The notes below the pieces were generated by a model. That model was not told where the DNA came from and did no database searches. It worked only from the letters and a program-made list of their open reading frames with translations. Position numbers and translations under genes: made by a program. Below are positions 16,666 to 24,411 of a stretch of DNA of 64,000 nucleotides, piece by piece (positions within the stretch are counted from its first letter, which is position 1; each line of letters opens with the position of its first letter). Where the stretch lies: assembly GCA_041401985.1 (NCBI GenBank), contig JAWKTE010000002.1:219183-283182 (forward strand), given 5' to 3'. The stretch comes from JACKHA01 sp041401985. GTDB taxonomy: Bacteria; Planctomycetota; Phycisphaerae; Phycisphaerales; UBA1924.

Positions 16666-16706
16666 GGAATCAACAGGGGAGGTCGAGTTCGCGATGTCGC
16701 GACGGA

Positions 16707-17822
16707 TCAGCCGACCGGCTTGGCCCCGGGCGCGGGCGGGACCTGCGGCACGGGCGGCTCGCCCTCGGCGCCCTCTTCCTCGGCGCGGGTGCCCAGGAAC
16801 TTGGCCTCGAGTTCGAGCTTGATCTTCTCCATCGCCTTGTTCTGGATCTGGCGCACTCGCTCCTTGGTCACGCCGATGATCTGGCCCACCTGCTCCAGGG
16901 TCATGGGCTTCTCGTTCTCGCCCGTTTCCAGCCCGAAGCGGTGCTCGATCACCGTCCGCTCGACCTCGGTCAGTTCGGCGCGGTTCTCCATGACGATCCG
17001 CTTGACCTCCTCGGCCGCGTCCTTCTCGAAGTCAGCCCGCTTGACCTCCAGGTAGTTGCTCCGCTCGAGCTTCGGATCGAAGTCGGTCGGGAACCGCTGG
17101 CGGTACTTGGACAGCTTCATGCCCTGGCGGCTGAAGGCCTTGAGGATCGCGCGGCAGGCGTAGGTCGAGAACTTGTACCCGCGCCCGGCGTCGAACTTGT
17201 CGACCGCCCGCAGCAGGGCCATGTTGCCCTCCGACACCAGGTCCGCGAAGTCCACCTCGCTCATGCGCGTCCGCTTGGCCATCGCCAGAACCAGCGCGAG
17301 GTTGGTCTCGGCGATCTGCTCGCGGATCCGCTCGGCCCGGCGGTGCCAGAACAGCAACTGGTCCGCCTGCTCGGGCGTGGGCTTCTTGGTCTTCGACGCC
17401 TTGCAGGCCTTCTGAAGTTCGCACACCCGATGGCGGGCGTAGTTGAACTGGTGGAAGAGGATCTTCTCTTCGGCACCGGTCAGGATGACCTGCTGCGCGC
17501 TCTTGACCGTCCGCCCCCGCGCGTACGACAGATCGTCCATCACGGGGTGGTACCACGTGGTGTCCGGCTTCTGCACGTCGGGGACTTCGACGTAGATCTT
17601 CCGCTCCGCGTCGTTCTCGTAGAACGCCGGGCTGTCGATGAAGTCCTGCTCGAACGACAGCAGGTGGGCCAGCAGGCGCTCGTCCTCTTCGGACAGGCGC
17701 CGCTTGACCTTCTGGGTGGAGACCGCCGACGCATCGACCACGCTCGCCGCGGAACCGCCGGCGGCCCTGTGGCGCCGACGGATCTGCTCGAGCGGGGACA
17801 CGCTGCGCTTTGCCGGCCTCAT
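16707..17822 (-). CDS. RNA polymerase sigma-70 family factor
   Basis: A 371-aa sigma factor. The ATG at 17822 (MRPAKRSVSPLEQ) is preferred because AAGGA lies 8 bases upstream; an ATG at 17846 lacks a site. Region 2 is complete: ETNLALVLAMAKR, VDFADLVSEGNMALLRAVDKFD, YKFSTYACRAILKAFSR. Region 4 has the helix-turn-helix MTLEQVGQIIGVTKERVRQIQ. An N-terminal domain of about 130 residues (KRRLSEEDERLLAHLLSFEQDFIDSPAF) and a Pro/Glu-rich C-terminal tail are unlike RpoD or RpoS of model bacteria. It directs RNA polymerase to a promoter set that cannot be named. The long upstream gap suggests its own regulation. Confidence 0.9.
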   Translation of the reverse strand: MRPAKRSVSPLEQIRRRHRAAGGSAASVVDASAVSTQKVKRRLSEEDERLLAHLLSFEQDFIDSPAFYENDAERKIYVEVPDVQKPDTTWYHPVMDDLSYARGRTVKSAQQVILTGAEEKILFHQFNYARHRVCELQKACKASKTKKPTPEQADQLLFWHRRAERIREQIAETNLALVLAMAKRTRMSEVDFADLVSEGNMALLRAVDKFDAGRGYKFSTYACRAILKAFSRQGMKLSKYRQRFPTDFDPKLERSNYLEVKRADFEKDAAEEVKRIVMENRAELTEVERTVIEHRFGLETGENEKPMTLEQVGQIIGVTKERVRQIQNKAMEKIKLELEAKFLGTRAEEEGAEGEPPVPQVPPAPGAKPVG

Positions 17823-18907
17823 CGAGATGTTCCTTCCCGTAGCCATGCTTGGATCGTGCGCCTTCCTACGCCTACCGGGCCGGCGGCTCCGTCTGTGGCG
17901 CCCCGCCCGGTGATTCGAACACAACGCCCGCGAAGATGTTCTCGGAACCGATCGCCACCGACTGCCGACCACCGACCGCCCGATCGAGTCCGAGTTCGCG
18001 AGCTCGAAACAGTCCGGATCGCCTCTCGGCAATCCCGTCCCAGTCTACCAAACCAACCCCCAAACACCAGCATCCATTCCCATCCGCGAGCCACGATTCC
18101 CGCCAGTGCGTCCCGCGGCGGCCGGGCCGGGGCCATCCCATTTCCTACGGTTCCCAGCCTGCCAAGTTTCGCTTCTTAGAGCATTTCCAGAAAAGTTGCT
18201 CCCGGCATCCCTGCCCACCGTCCGACCTCGCCCGCCGTCCGACTTCCCAAGTTCCCGCCCGAGCCCTCGCCCCGACTTGCCTCAACATCCGCCCGGCCTA
18301 GCCCGGCTCGCGCCGGATCGACCGATTCGCATCCCCGCCGCCCCCGGTTCTGCCGGGCCGTTTCTCGCGGGGATTTCCACGTGGGCGTCCACTGATGGGC
18401 GCTTCATTGACTCGCCCGGAAGGTCCGAATAGTGTTCGCATCGGCCCCGGAGTCTTCGGGTCGCCGATGCCGCGCGCCCGGCAATGCCGGTGGCGCGAAA
18501 GGGGGGTGAGGATAGCAGATTCCCCGCGCCCGTCAAGGGTGAGCGCGGCGGGTGCCCCATCGGCCCCGCCTGTCGGCTGTCGTGTTGATTGTTGTGGGAC
18601 TGTTGTGGACAAGGCGGGCTTGCGACTCCCCAGTATAGGGGTTGGTCCGGGCCGCCGACCCTGATCGCCGGTCGGTGGTTCTGCTTGGCCTCTGGGCCGG
18701 TGCGGCCGCGTCGCGCACGGGCGGTCGTCGGGCGGTCGTCGGGCGGTCGTCGGGGTCGTGGGGCGGGCTACGCTGGGTTTGATCGGCGGGACCGGTTGGC
18801 ATGACCAACGGGTCGTGCCGCCGCAGGAGGTCGAACCCGTCGGCCCCGCGTCGCACCGTCTCCAGTCCGCCGATCTCGTTCCTGCCACCCGTCGAAAGGA
18901 GCCGTCC
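17823..18907. other. Long intergenic region between divergent sigma factor and superoxide dismutase genes
   Basis: About 1.1 kb without a credible gene. The stretch 17990-18300 is less GC-rich than its surroundings and could hold promoters or a small RNA; I see no known RNA motif. At 18719-18751 there is a tandem repeat, three exact copies of GGGCGGTCGTC. The last 15 bases hold the dismutase ribosome binding site. Confidence 0.6.
18719..18751. repeat. Tandem repeat, 3 copies of an 11-mer
   Basis: Three exact copies of GGGCGGTCGTC followed by a decayed fourth, in the region upstream of the dismutase gene. No function is suggested by the sequence. Confidence 0.7.
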
Positions 18908-19558
18908 ATGGCCTTCACGCTTCCCCCGCTCCCGTACGCCGCCGATGCCCTCGAGCCGCACGTTGACGCGCGGACGATGGAGATCCACCACGGCAAGCAC
19001 CACAACGCCTATGTGACCAACGCGAACAACGCGCTGGCCGAGACGCCGATGGCCGGCGAGACCGACCCGTGGGCCGTGTGCGCCCGCCTGGGCGACGTGC
19101 CCGAGGCCAAGCGGACGGCGGTCCGCAACAACGCCGGCGGGCACGCGAATCACTCCCTGTTCTGGCAGGTCATGGCGCCCCCGAGCGCGGGCGGCGGCGG
19201 GACGCCGGGCGGCGATCTGGGCGGGGCCATCACCAAGGCCTTCGGCTCGTTCGACGCGTTCAAGGAGAAGTTCGCGGCGGCGGCGGCGACACGGTTCGGC
19301 TCCGGCTGGGCGTGGCTGTGCGTCAAGCCGGGCGGGACGCTCGAGGTCTGCTCGACGGCGAACCAGGACAACCCGGCGATGAAGGCGGCGATCGGGGATG
19401 CCGCGGGCTGCGGCGGCACGCCGATCCTGGGCCTGGACGTGTGGGAGCACGCGTACTACCTGAACTACCAGAACCGTCGCCCGGACTATGTGGCGGCGTG
19501 GTGGAACGTGGTGAACTGGAAAAAGGTGGGGGAGTTGTTCGCGAAGGCGCGGGGGTGA
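18908..19558 (+). CDS. Superoxide dismutase (Fe/Mn family)
   Basis: A 216-aa enzyme that converts superoxide to oxygen and peroxide. The ATG follows AAAGGAG. Metal ligands are all in place: H27 in MEIHHGKHHNAYV, the His of NHSLFW near residue 80, and D177 and H181 in DVWEHAYYLNYQNRRPDYVAAWW. QVMAP after the second ligand and the absence of a signal peptide indicate a cytosolic Fe or Mn enzyme; the metal cannot be decided by eye. It is followed by an inverted pair of REP units and the transposase gene. Confidence 0.95.
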   Translation: MAFTLPPLPYAADALEPHVDARTMEIHHGKHHNAYVTNANNALAETPMAGETDPWAVCARLGDVPEAKRTAVRNNAGGHANHSLFWQVMAPPSAGGGGTPGGDLGGAITKAFGSFDAFKEKFAAAAATRFGSGWAWLCVKPGGTLEVCSTANQDNPAMKAAIGDAAGCGGTPILGLDVWEHAYYLNYQNRRPDYVAAWWNVVNWKKVGELFAKARG

Positions 19559-19583
19559 GGCGGACCTCGGTCGTGGCGGGCCT

Positions 19584-19620
19584 GCGACCCGGACCTTCGC
19601 GGAGCCTCAGGTCCGGCGTC
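19584..19620 (-). repeat. REP family-1 unit
   Basis: A minus-oriented unit with stem CCGGACC/GGTCCGG, just after the dismutase gene. It faces the plus-oriented unit at 19684-19728, about 63 bases away. Confidence 0.7.
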
Positions 19621-19760
19621 CATCGCGCGGGGGGCGCGAAGTACCCGCAAGGCCTGATGGGCGTTGTTCAGATTGTGGCGCTACGGACGCCGGTCCTGAG
19701 GAGGCTCTGCGACGAAGGGCCGGGTCGATAACGGACGGACTCGCCACAGGTCTTGCGCCC

Positions 19761-20315
19761 TCAATCACGCCTTCCCGATTGGTTCGCGCGTCGTTGGGCG
19801 AACTTCTCCGGTTCCCAGATCGAGGCGCCTCGGTTCGCGTGGTCAGCGATGTAGTCGACGGTCGCGCGCCAATGGCCCTCATCTTCGACGCGGACAACGT
19901 GGCACCCATCACCCCAGATCGAGCCCGGGAGTCGTTCGCGGACGTGGACCGAGGCGTGCTGCTTGGCGCGGGCGATGAGGGGCTTGGCGTCCTGTTCTCC
20001 GACATGGATGAGCGCGTGCGCGTGGGTCGCGTCGATCGCGACGATGCGCGTGGCGATGCGGAGCGTGTCGAGTTTCTCTGCGACGAGTTGCGCGAGGCGG
20101 GGGCGGACCTCCATCGGGAAGAACACCACTCGCTTCGTGATGGCACGGGCGTGGCGACGCAGGCCCTCGTGTTCTGACTCCGGCGGAGGAGATCGATAGT
20201 CGCCCGATGAGTGGATGCGGTGGTCGTGGTCGCGGAACCCGCGTGCATCGCCCGGCAGCCTCTGGCCTCTGGCAGACCACATCGCGTGGACCCAGTCGTT
20301 CCATTGCGTGGGCAT
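19761..20315 (-). CDS. REP-associated tyrosine transposase (IS200/Y1 family, RAYT)
   Basis: A 184-aa protein. The ATG at 20315 (MPTQWNDWVHAMWS) is preferred; the frame remains open further upstream but only as a shadow of the kinase gene. The core resembles Y1/HUH transposases: KRVVFFPMEVRPRLA, then IVAIDATHAHALIHV, where His-Ala-His takes the place of the HUH metal-binding motif (as in MPNHVHLL of relatives), and later WRATVDYIADHANRGASIWE, where the Tyr of DYIADH is the candidate nucleophile. RAYTs nick single-stranded REP hairpins and are thought to mobilise or maintain them. The gene sits exactly between perfect inverted REP copies. The family match is by motif only; the divergence from textbook sequences is considerable. 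Confidence 0.7.
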   Translation of the reverse strand: MPTQWNDWVHAMWSARGQRLPGDARGFRDHDHRIHSSGDYRSPPPESEHEGLRRHARAITKRVVFFPMEVRPRLAQLVAEKLDTLRIATRIVAIDATHAHALIHVGEQDAKPLIARAKQHASVHVRERLPGSIWGDGCHVVRVEDEGHWRATVDYIADHANRGASIWEPEKFAQRRANQSGRRD

Positions 20316-20339
20316 GTGGGTGAGGTTCCCTCGGGTTGT

Positions 20340-20384
20340 TCGACCCGGCCCTTCGTCGCAGAGCCTCCTCAGGACCGGCGTCCG
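20340..20384 (-). repeat. REP family-1 unit (right end of RAYT element)
   Basis: Exact reverse complement of 19684-19728 over 45 bases, 27 bases from the stop codon of the kinase gene and 25 bases upstream of the transposase start. Confidence 0.8.
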
Positions 20385-20410
20385 GGCGTGGGCGACGTTG
20401 AGGCCCGGGG

Positions 20411-23122
20411 CTACTCCGGCGGCTGCCACTGGGCGGCTTGGGCGTCGTGGCCCTGGCCCGGCTCGGCCTCGTTCCATGCGGTGTAGATCAGGTGCAGGAC
20501 CCTGGCCAGGTCGCGGGTGATGAACTCGTCGGGGCCGAGGGTGCGCAGCGCAATGCCGTGGGCCTCGAGCACGAGCGGCTCGGCCTCGGCATAGCGGCCC
20601 AGGGCGCGGAGGCACGCGCCGTGCCAGGCGAGGTTGAGCAGGAGGCCGTAGGCATCGGGCTCGAGGTGCTCGCGGGCCATTCGGATCGCGCGCTGCTGAT
20701 ATGGCAAGGCCTCCTCGTATCGGCCCAGGTTGCGATAGGTGTTGCCGATATTGGCCAGTGAGACGATCAGGTCGGGGTGGTTCTCGCCCAGCGCGCGGGT
20801 CGCGATTTCCATCTCGCGGATCTGCAGGTCGAGGGCCTGATCGACCATGTCCAGTTCCTTGTAGACCGAGGCCAGGTTGTTCATCGCGTTGAGCGTGATG
20901 CGGTGCTCCTCGCCGAGCACTCGGGTGCCGTCCTCGATGATCGACTCGCCCAGGGTGCGGGCCTCGTCGAGGCGGGCGGCGGTGTCGGCGTCCCGGTTGC
21001 TGGTCGCCCGGTAGTACAGCAACCATGCGAGGTTGCCGCGGACGTCCAGGGCGAGCAGGCTGTCGGGCCCGTGGGACGACTCGAAGGCGGCGAGCAGGTC
21101 GCGGAACATCGGCTCGGCCTGTTCGGCGCGCCCGGTCTCGGAGTAGATCATCGCGAGCGAGTTGCGGGCCGAGAGCGTCTCGGTGCTGTCGGGCCCGTCG
21201 AGCCTGGTGTGGGCCTGGATCGACTCCTCGACGAGCGGCTCGGCCTCCTCGAATCGGGTCTGCTCGGTGTAGAGATTGGCCAGGGCATCGATGCTCTCGG
21301 CGGTGATGGCGTCGTCGCGCCCGAACAGCGATTCGTTGGTCTCGATCGCCTGCTTGAGGGCCGCCTCGGCCTCGTCGTGCCGGCCCGCCGCGTGGAGCCA
21401 CAGGCCCAGGTCGTTCACGGCGCGACGCGTGTCTCGGTCGTCCGGGCCGAGCGAGGCGGTGCGGAGTTCGACCTGGCGTCGCAGCGGGGCCTCGGCCTGC
21501 TGGAGCGCGCCGAGGTTGAGATAGGTGCGCCCGATGGTGCCCTGCAGGCGGGCGGCGACGAGCGGGCGGGACGCGAAGCGGTCGTCGATGGAGGCCGCGG
21601 ATTTGTCGAGCACCTGGCGGACGGTCACGTCGCGTCCCTGGGCCAGGGGATCGACGGCACCGAGCATGGAGTCGAGGAACTCGACGGCGGCCTCGGCCTC
21701 GGCGAGGCGCTCCTCGGCGATGTGGCGGGCGTCGGCCTCGCGCTCGCCGGCGGCCTGGGCCCGCTCACGCTCGCTGTTGGCGTCGATCAGGCCGAGGCCC
21801 GTGCCGACGAGGCCCAGGACCAGCGCGAGGGCGACGAGGGCGACGGTGGCGGCCAGGCCCCGGTTGCGGGCGATGAGTTTGCGGGCGCGGTAGGCGACGC
21901 TGGGAGGCGCGGCGGAGATCGGCTCGCCCGCGAGGTACCGGCGGACGTCGTCGGCCAGGGCGCTGGCGGTGTCGTAGCGGCGGATGCGGTCCTTCTCCAT
22001 CGCCTTCATGACGATCCAGTCGAGTTCGCCGCGCAGCAGCGTGCCGAGGCGTTCGGGCTGGGTGTTGCGTTTGGCGGCGATGGCGGCGATGGTGTCGGCG
22101 CTCTGGCCGAGCCTGGTGCTGGGTTTGGGGGGATCAACCTCGCGGATGAGGCGCTGCATCTCGGCGTGGCTGGCCGAGCGGACCTGCTGGCGGCTCAGGG
22201 GCGTCGAGCCGGTCAGCAGTTCGTACAGCAGCACCCCCAGGGAGTAGACGTCGCTGCGGGTGTCGATGTCGAGGCTGCCCTCGGCCTGCTCGGGGCTCAT
22301 GTACTCGGGGGTGCCGATGAGTTGGCGGTGCTGGGTGTAGAGCGTCTGCTCGGTGAGGCGCGAGTCGATGGCCTTGGCGATGCCGAAGTCGATGACCCGC
22401 GGCGTGGGGTGGCCGTCCACGTCGGCCACGAGCACGTTGGCGGGCTTGATGTCGCGGTGGATGACGCCCTTGGCGTGGGCGTGCTGGACGGCGGCGCAGA
22501 CCTGGGCGAACAGTTCCAGGCGCTGCGGGATCCCCAGCGAACTCCGGTCGCAGTAGGCGGCGATGTCGTCGCCCTTGCAGAGTTCCATGACGAAGTACGG
22601 GCGTCCGGTGGCGGTCGCGCCCGCGTCGAGGACCTTGGCGATGCCGGGGTGGTCCATGAGGGCCAGGGCCTGGCGCTCGGCGTCGAAGCGGGCCACGACC
22701 TGGCGGGTGTCGAGCCCGACCTTGATGACCTTCAGCGCGACGCGGCGTCGGACCGGCTCGCGCTGCTCGGCCACCCACACACGCCCGAACCCGCCCTCGC
22801 CGATCGGCTCCAGGAGGACGTACTTGCCGATCCGATCGCCCTGCTGCTCACCCGGCGCGATCGCGGCGTCGTCCGGGCCGACAAGGGTCGGGGCGCTGGC
22901 CACATCGGCCCGCATTCGGTCGTGCATCGGCGAGAGGCCGCGGGCCAGCGAGGAGAACACGCTCTCCTGGTCGCGGGCCCCGAGCATCCGCTCGACGTCG
23001 CGGCGCAGTTCGGGGTCGCCCGCGCACGCCTGGTCGAGGAACGGGGCGACCTGGGTTGTGGGCAGCGCGGCCGCCTGGAGGAAGCACGCCGCCGCACGCT
23101 CGAACCGATCGCGCTCACCCAT
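20411..23122 (-). CDS. Serine/threonine protein kinase with TPR repeats
   Basis: A 903-aa membrane kinase. The ATG at 23122 follows GGGGAG. An N-terminal region of about 95 residues precedes the kinase domain: GEGGFGRVWVAE (near 107), VALKVIK with the ATP-binding Lys, VIHRDIKPANVL (catalytic loop near 218), DFGIAKA, and GTPEYMSPEQAEG. A single membrane helix (ATVALVALALVLGLVGTGLGLI, about 411-437) follows, then a coiled stretch and some ten TPR-like repeats (for example NDLGLWLHAAGRHDEAEAALKQA and NIGNTYRNLGRYEEALPYQQRA) to the end. This architecture is frequent in Planctomycetota. The TPR part should face the periplasm and bind a partner. Substrates unknown. Confidence 0.92.
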   Translation of the reverse strand: MGERDRFERAAACFLQAAALPTTQVAPFLDQACAGDPELRRDVERMLGARDQESVFSSLARGLSPMHDRMRADVASAPTLVGPDDAAIAPGEQQGDRIGKYVLLEPIGEGGFGRVWVAEQREPVRRRVALKVIKVGLDTRQVVARFDAERQALALMDHPGIAKVLDAGATATGRPYFVMELCKGDDIAAYCDRSSLGIPQRLELFAQVCAAVQHAHAKGVIHRDIKPANVLVADVDGHPTPRVIDFGIAKAIDSRLTEQTLYTQHRQLIGTPEYMSPEQAEGSLDIDTRSDVYSLGVLLYELLTGSTPLSRQQVRSASHAEMQRLIREVDPPKPSTRLGQSADTIAAIAAKRNTQPERLGTLLRGELDWIVMKAMEKDRIRRYDTASALADDVRRYLAGEPISAAPPSVAYRARKLIARNRGLAATVALVALALVLGLVGTGLGLIDANSERERAQAAGEREADARHIAEERLAEAEAAVEFLDSMLGAVDPLAQGRDVTVRQVLDKSAASIDDRFASRPLVAARLQGTIGRTYLNLGALQQAEAPLRRQVELRTASLGPDDRDTRRAVNDLGLWLHAAGRHDEAEAALKQAIETNESLFGRDDAITAESIDALANLYTEQTRFEEAEPLVEESIQAHTRLDGPDSTETLSARNSLAMIYSETGRAEQAEPMFRDLLAAFESSHGPDSLLALDVRGNLAWLLYYRATSNRDADTAARLDEARTLGESIIEDGTRVLGEEHRITLNAMNNLASVYKELDMVDQALDLQIREMEIATRALGENHPDLIVSLANIGNTYRNLGRYEEALPYQQRAIRMAREHLEPDAYGLLLNLAWHGACLRALGRYAEAEPLVLEAHGIALRTLGPDEFITRDLARVLHLIYTAWNEAEPGQGHDAQAAQWQPPE

Positions 23123-23227
23123 GGCGACTCCCCGGAACCCGGCTCGGCCGCCGGGCGTGGAGTTTACGGGTCGGGCCGGGCGGCGGTGGGGGCGGCGCGA
23201 GAAGGCCGGGGTGGGAGCGGCGGCGGC

Positions 23228-23233
23228 TATACT
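23228..23233 (+). promoter_or_regulatory. Possible -10 element TATACT of the enoyl-CoA hydratase gene
   Basis: TATACT followed by CG, 25 bases before the ATG at 23259, in GC-rich DNA between divergent genes. No -35 element is evident. Confidence 0.4.
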
Positions 23234-23258
23234 CGAAGTGGACGAAGCAAGCACCATT

Positions 23259-24206
23259 ATGGACGTGCAGCCACTGCCAATTTCGATGGACGAGTCCGGC
23301 GAGTTCGCCGGGGTTGTGACCGTGACGCTGGAGCAGGCGGGGCGGCCGGTGGTCGTGCTGGACCATGATCTGCTTCGGCGGATCGATGCGACGCTGCGGC
23401 CGCTGGCGTCGGGGACGGTGGTCGGCGGGAGCCACGGCGGGAAGTCGATCCGAGGGCTGGTGTTGGCTTCGGCGTCGCGGGTGTTCATCGCCGGGGCCGA
23501 CCTGAAATCGATCAGCGAGTGGCCCGACGAGGAACTGCACCGGTACCTTGAGTACGGCGGCGAGGTGTTCGGGCTGCTGGCCAAGATGGCGTTCCCGACG
23601 GCGGCGGCGATCGGCGGGGCGGCTCTGGGCGGCGGGCTTGAGATCGCCATGCACTGCGACGGGCTGATCGGCGCCCCGCCAGGGCCGGGCAAGGACGGCG
23701 GGCCGGGCAAGCCGTACCCGATCGGACTGCCCGAGGCGGGCCTTGGCCTGTGCCCGGGCTGGGGCGGGACGAACCTGCTGCCGGCGCGGATGGAGGCGGG
23801 CGAGGCGATCCGCAGGACGGCCAGCGGCGAGACGATGCTGTTCGAGCAGGCCGTGGATGCCGGGCTGTTCGACGCGGTCGCGCCCGAGGCCGGGTTGCTG
23901 CTCGAAACGGCGAAACGATGGGTGACCACAACCGGCGCGTCGCTGGTCGCGGAGCGGCGCGACGGCGTGCCGCTGCGGTGGATCGGACGGAACACATCAG
24001 CGGCGGGCACGCTGGCAGCGCTGGACAGGGTGCGATCGGAGTTGGGCGCGGGAGCCCCGGCCCGGGCGGTCGCCCGCGCGGTCGATACCGGACTCAGCGC
24101 CGGCTGGGCGGCGGCGTGCGCCGTCGAACGTGAAGAACTGGTGCGTCTACGGCACACGCCGGAGGCGAAGAAGGCGTTGGAGGCGTTCTTCGCCAGGGGG
24201 AAGTAG
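23259..24206 (+). CDS. Enoyl-CoA hydratase/isomerase family protein
   Basis: A 315-aa crotonase-fold protein, probably hydrating a 2-enoyl-CoA in fatty-acid breakdown. FIAGADLKSISEW supplies the oxyanion hole. The two glutamates used by true hydratases both appear present: one in GGGLEIAMHCD and one in GLPEAGLGLCPGWGGT. The C-terminal part is longer than in simple hydratases (about 260 aa). The ATG at 23259 is the first with a promoter-like element at a sensible distance; an ATG at 23286 is an alternative. It lies upstream of an acyl-CoA dehydrogenase on the same strand, consistent with beta-oxidation. No other beta-oxidation gene is in the window. Confidence 0.85.
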   Translation: MDVQPLPISMDESGEFAGVVTVTLEQAGRPVVVLDHDLLRRIDATLRPLASGTVVGGSHGGKSIRGLVLASASRVFIAGADLKSISEWPDEELHRYLEYGGEVFGLLAKMAFPTAAAIGGAALGGGLEIAMHCDGLIGAPPGPGKDGGPGKPYPIGLPEAGLGLCPGWGGTNLLPARMEAGEAIRRTASGETMLFEQAVDAGLFDAVAPEAGLLLETAKRWVTTTGASLVAERRDGVPLRWIGRNTSAAGTLAALDRVRSELGAGAPARAVARAVDTGLSAGWAAACAVEREELVRLRHTPEAKKALEAFFARGK

Positions 24207-24227
24207 GGCGACCTGGGGTGTTCGGAA

Positions 24228-24387
24228 GGAACGCGAAGGCCGCGAAGGGCGCGATGTGTTGTGGGCGGGAAGGGGTTTGAGATCTTGGCTCGGAGGTCGA
24301 GAAATCGAGCTCGTGGGGTCTTTGGGAACTGGATCATGGTGAAGCGGGTTGCCGCGAGCGTCGCGTTCTTCGCGACCCTCGCGTTCC
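24228..24387. repeat. Inverted pair of GCGAAGG-type repeats
   Basis: Arms 24228-24254 and 24360-24387 are approximate reverse complements built from ACGCGAAGG / CCTTCGCGT units. They fill most of the gap between the hydratase and dehydrogenase genes and may separate their transcription. Confidence 0.55.
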
Positions 24388-24411
24388 GGTTGATCGACGG
24401 GAGACTTTGAC

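Larger units (their letters stand above)
19684..20384 (-). mobile_element. RAYT element: Y1-type transposase gene bounded by perfect 45-bp inverted REP repeats
   Basis: The sequence at 19684-19728 is the exact reverse complement of 20340-20384 over 45 bases. Each copy carries the family-1 hairpin (CCGGTCC with GGGCCGG, one wobble pair). The only gene between them is the transposase at 19761-20315. More diverged members of the same family stand at 2770-2880, 19584-19620 and 43557-43612. A tyrosine transposase enclosed by REP repeats that are also scattered elsewhere is the definition of a RAYT/REP system. Confidence 0.7.

Noticed and set aside
18533..19450. Long antisense frame over the superoxide dismutase gene
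   Set aside because: The dismutase on the plus strand has all its metal ligands and a good start; the antisense frame is a shadow.
20316..21401. Extension of the transposase frame to a 546-aa protein
   Set aside because: The extra N-terminal part lies antisense to the kinase gene and crosses the 45-bp REP repeat; it has shadow composition. The ATG at 20315 just inside the repeat is a better start.
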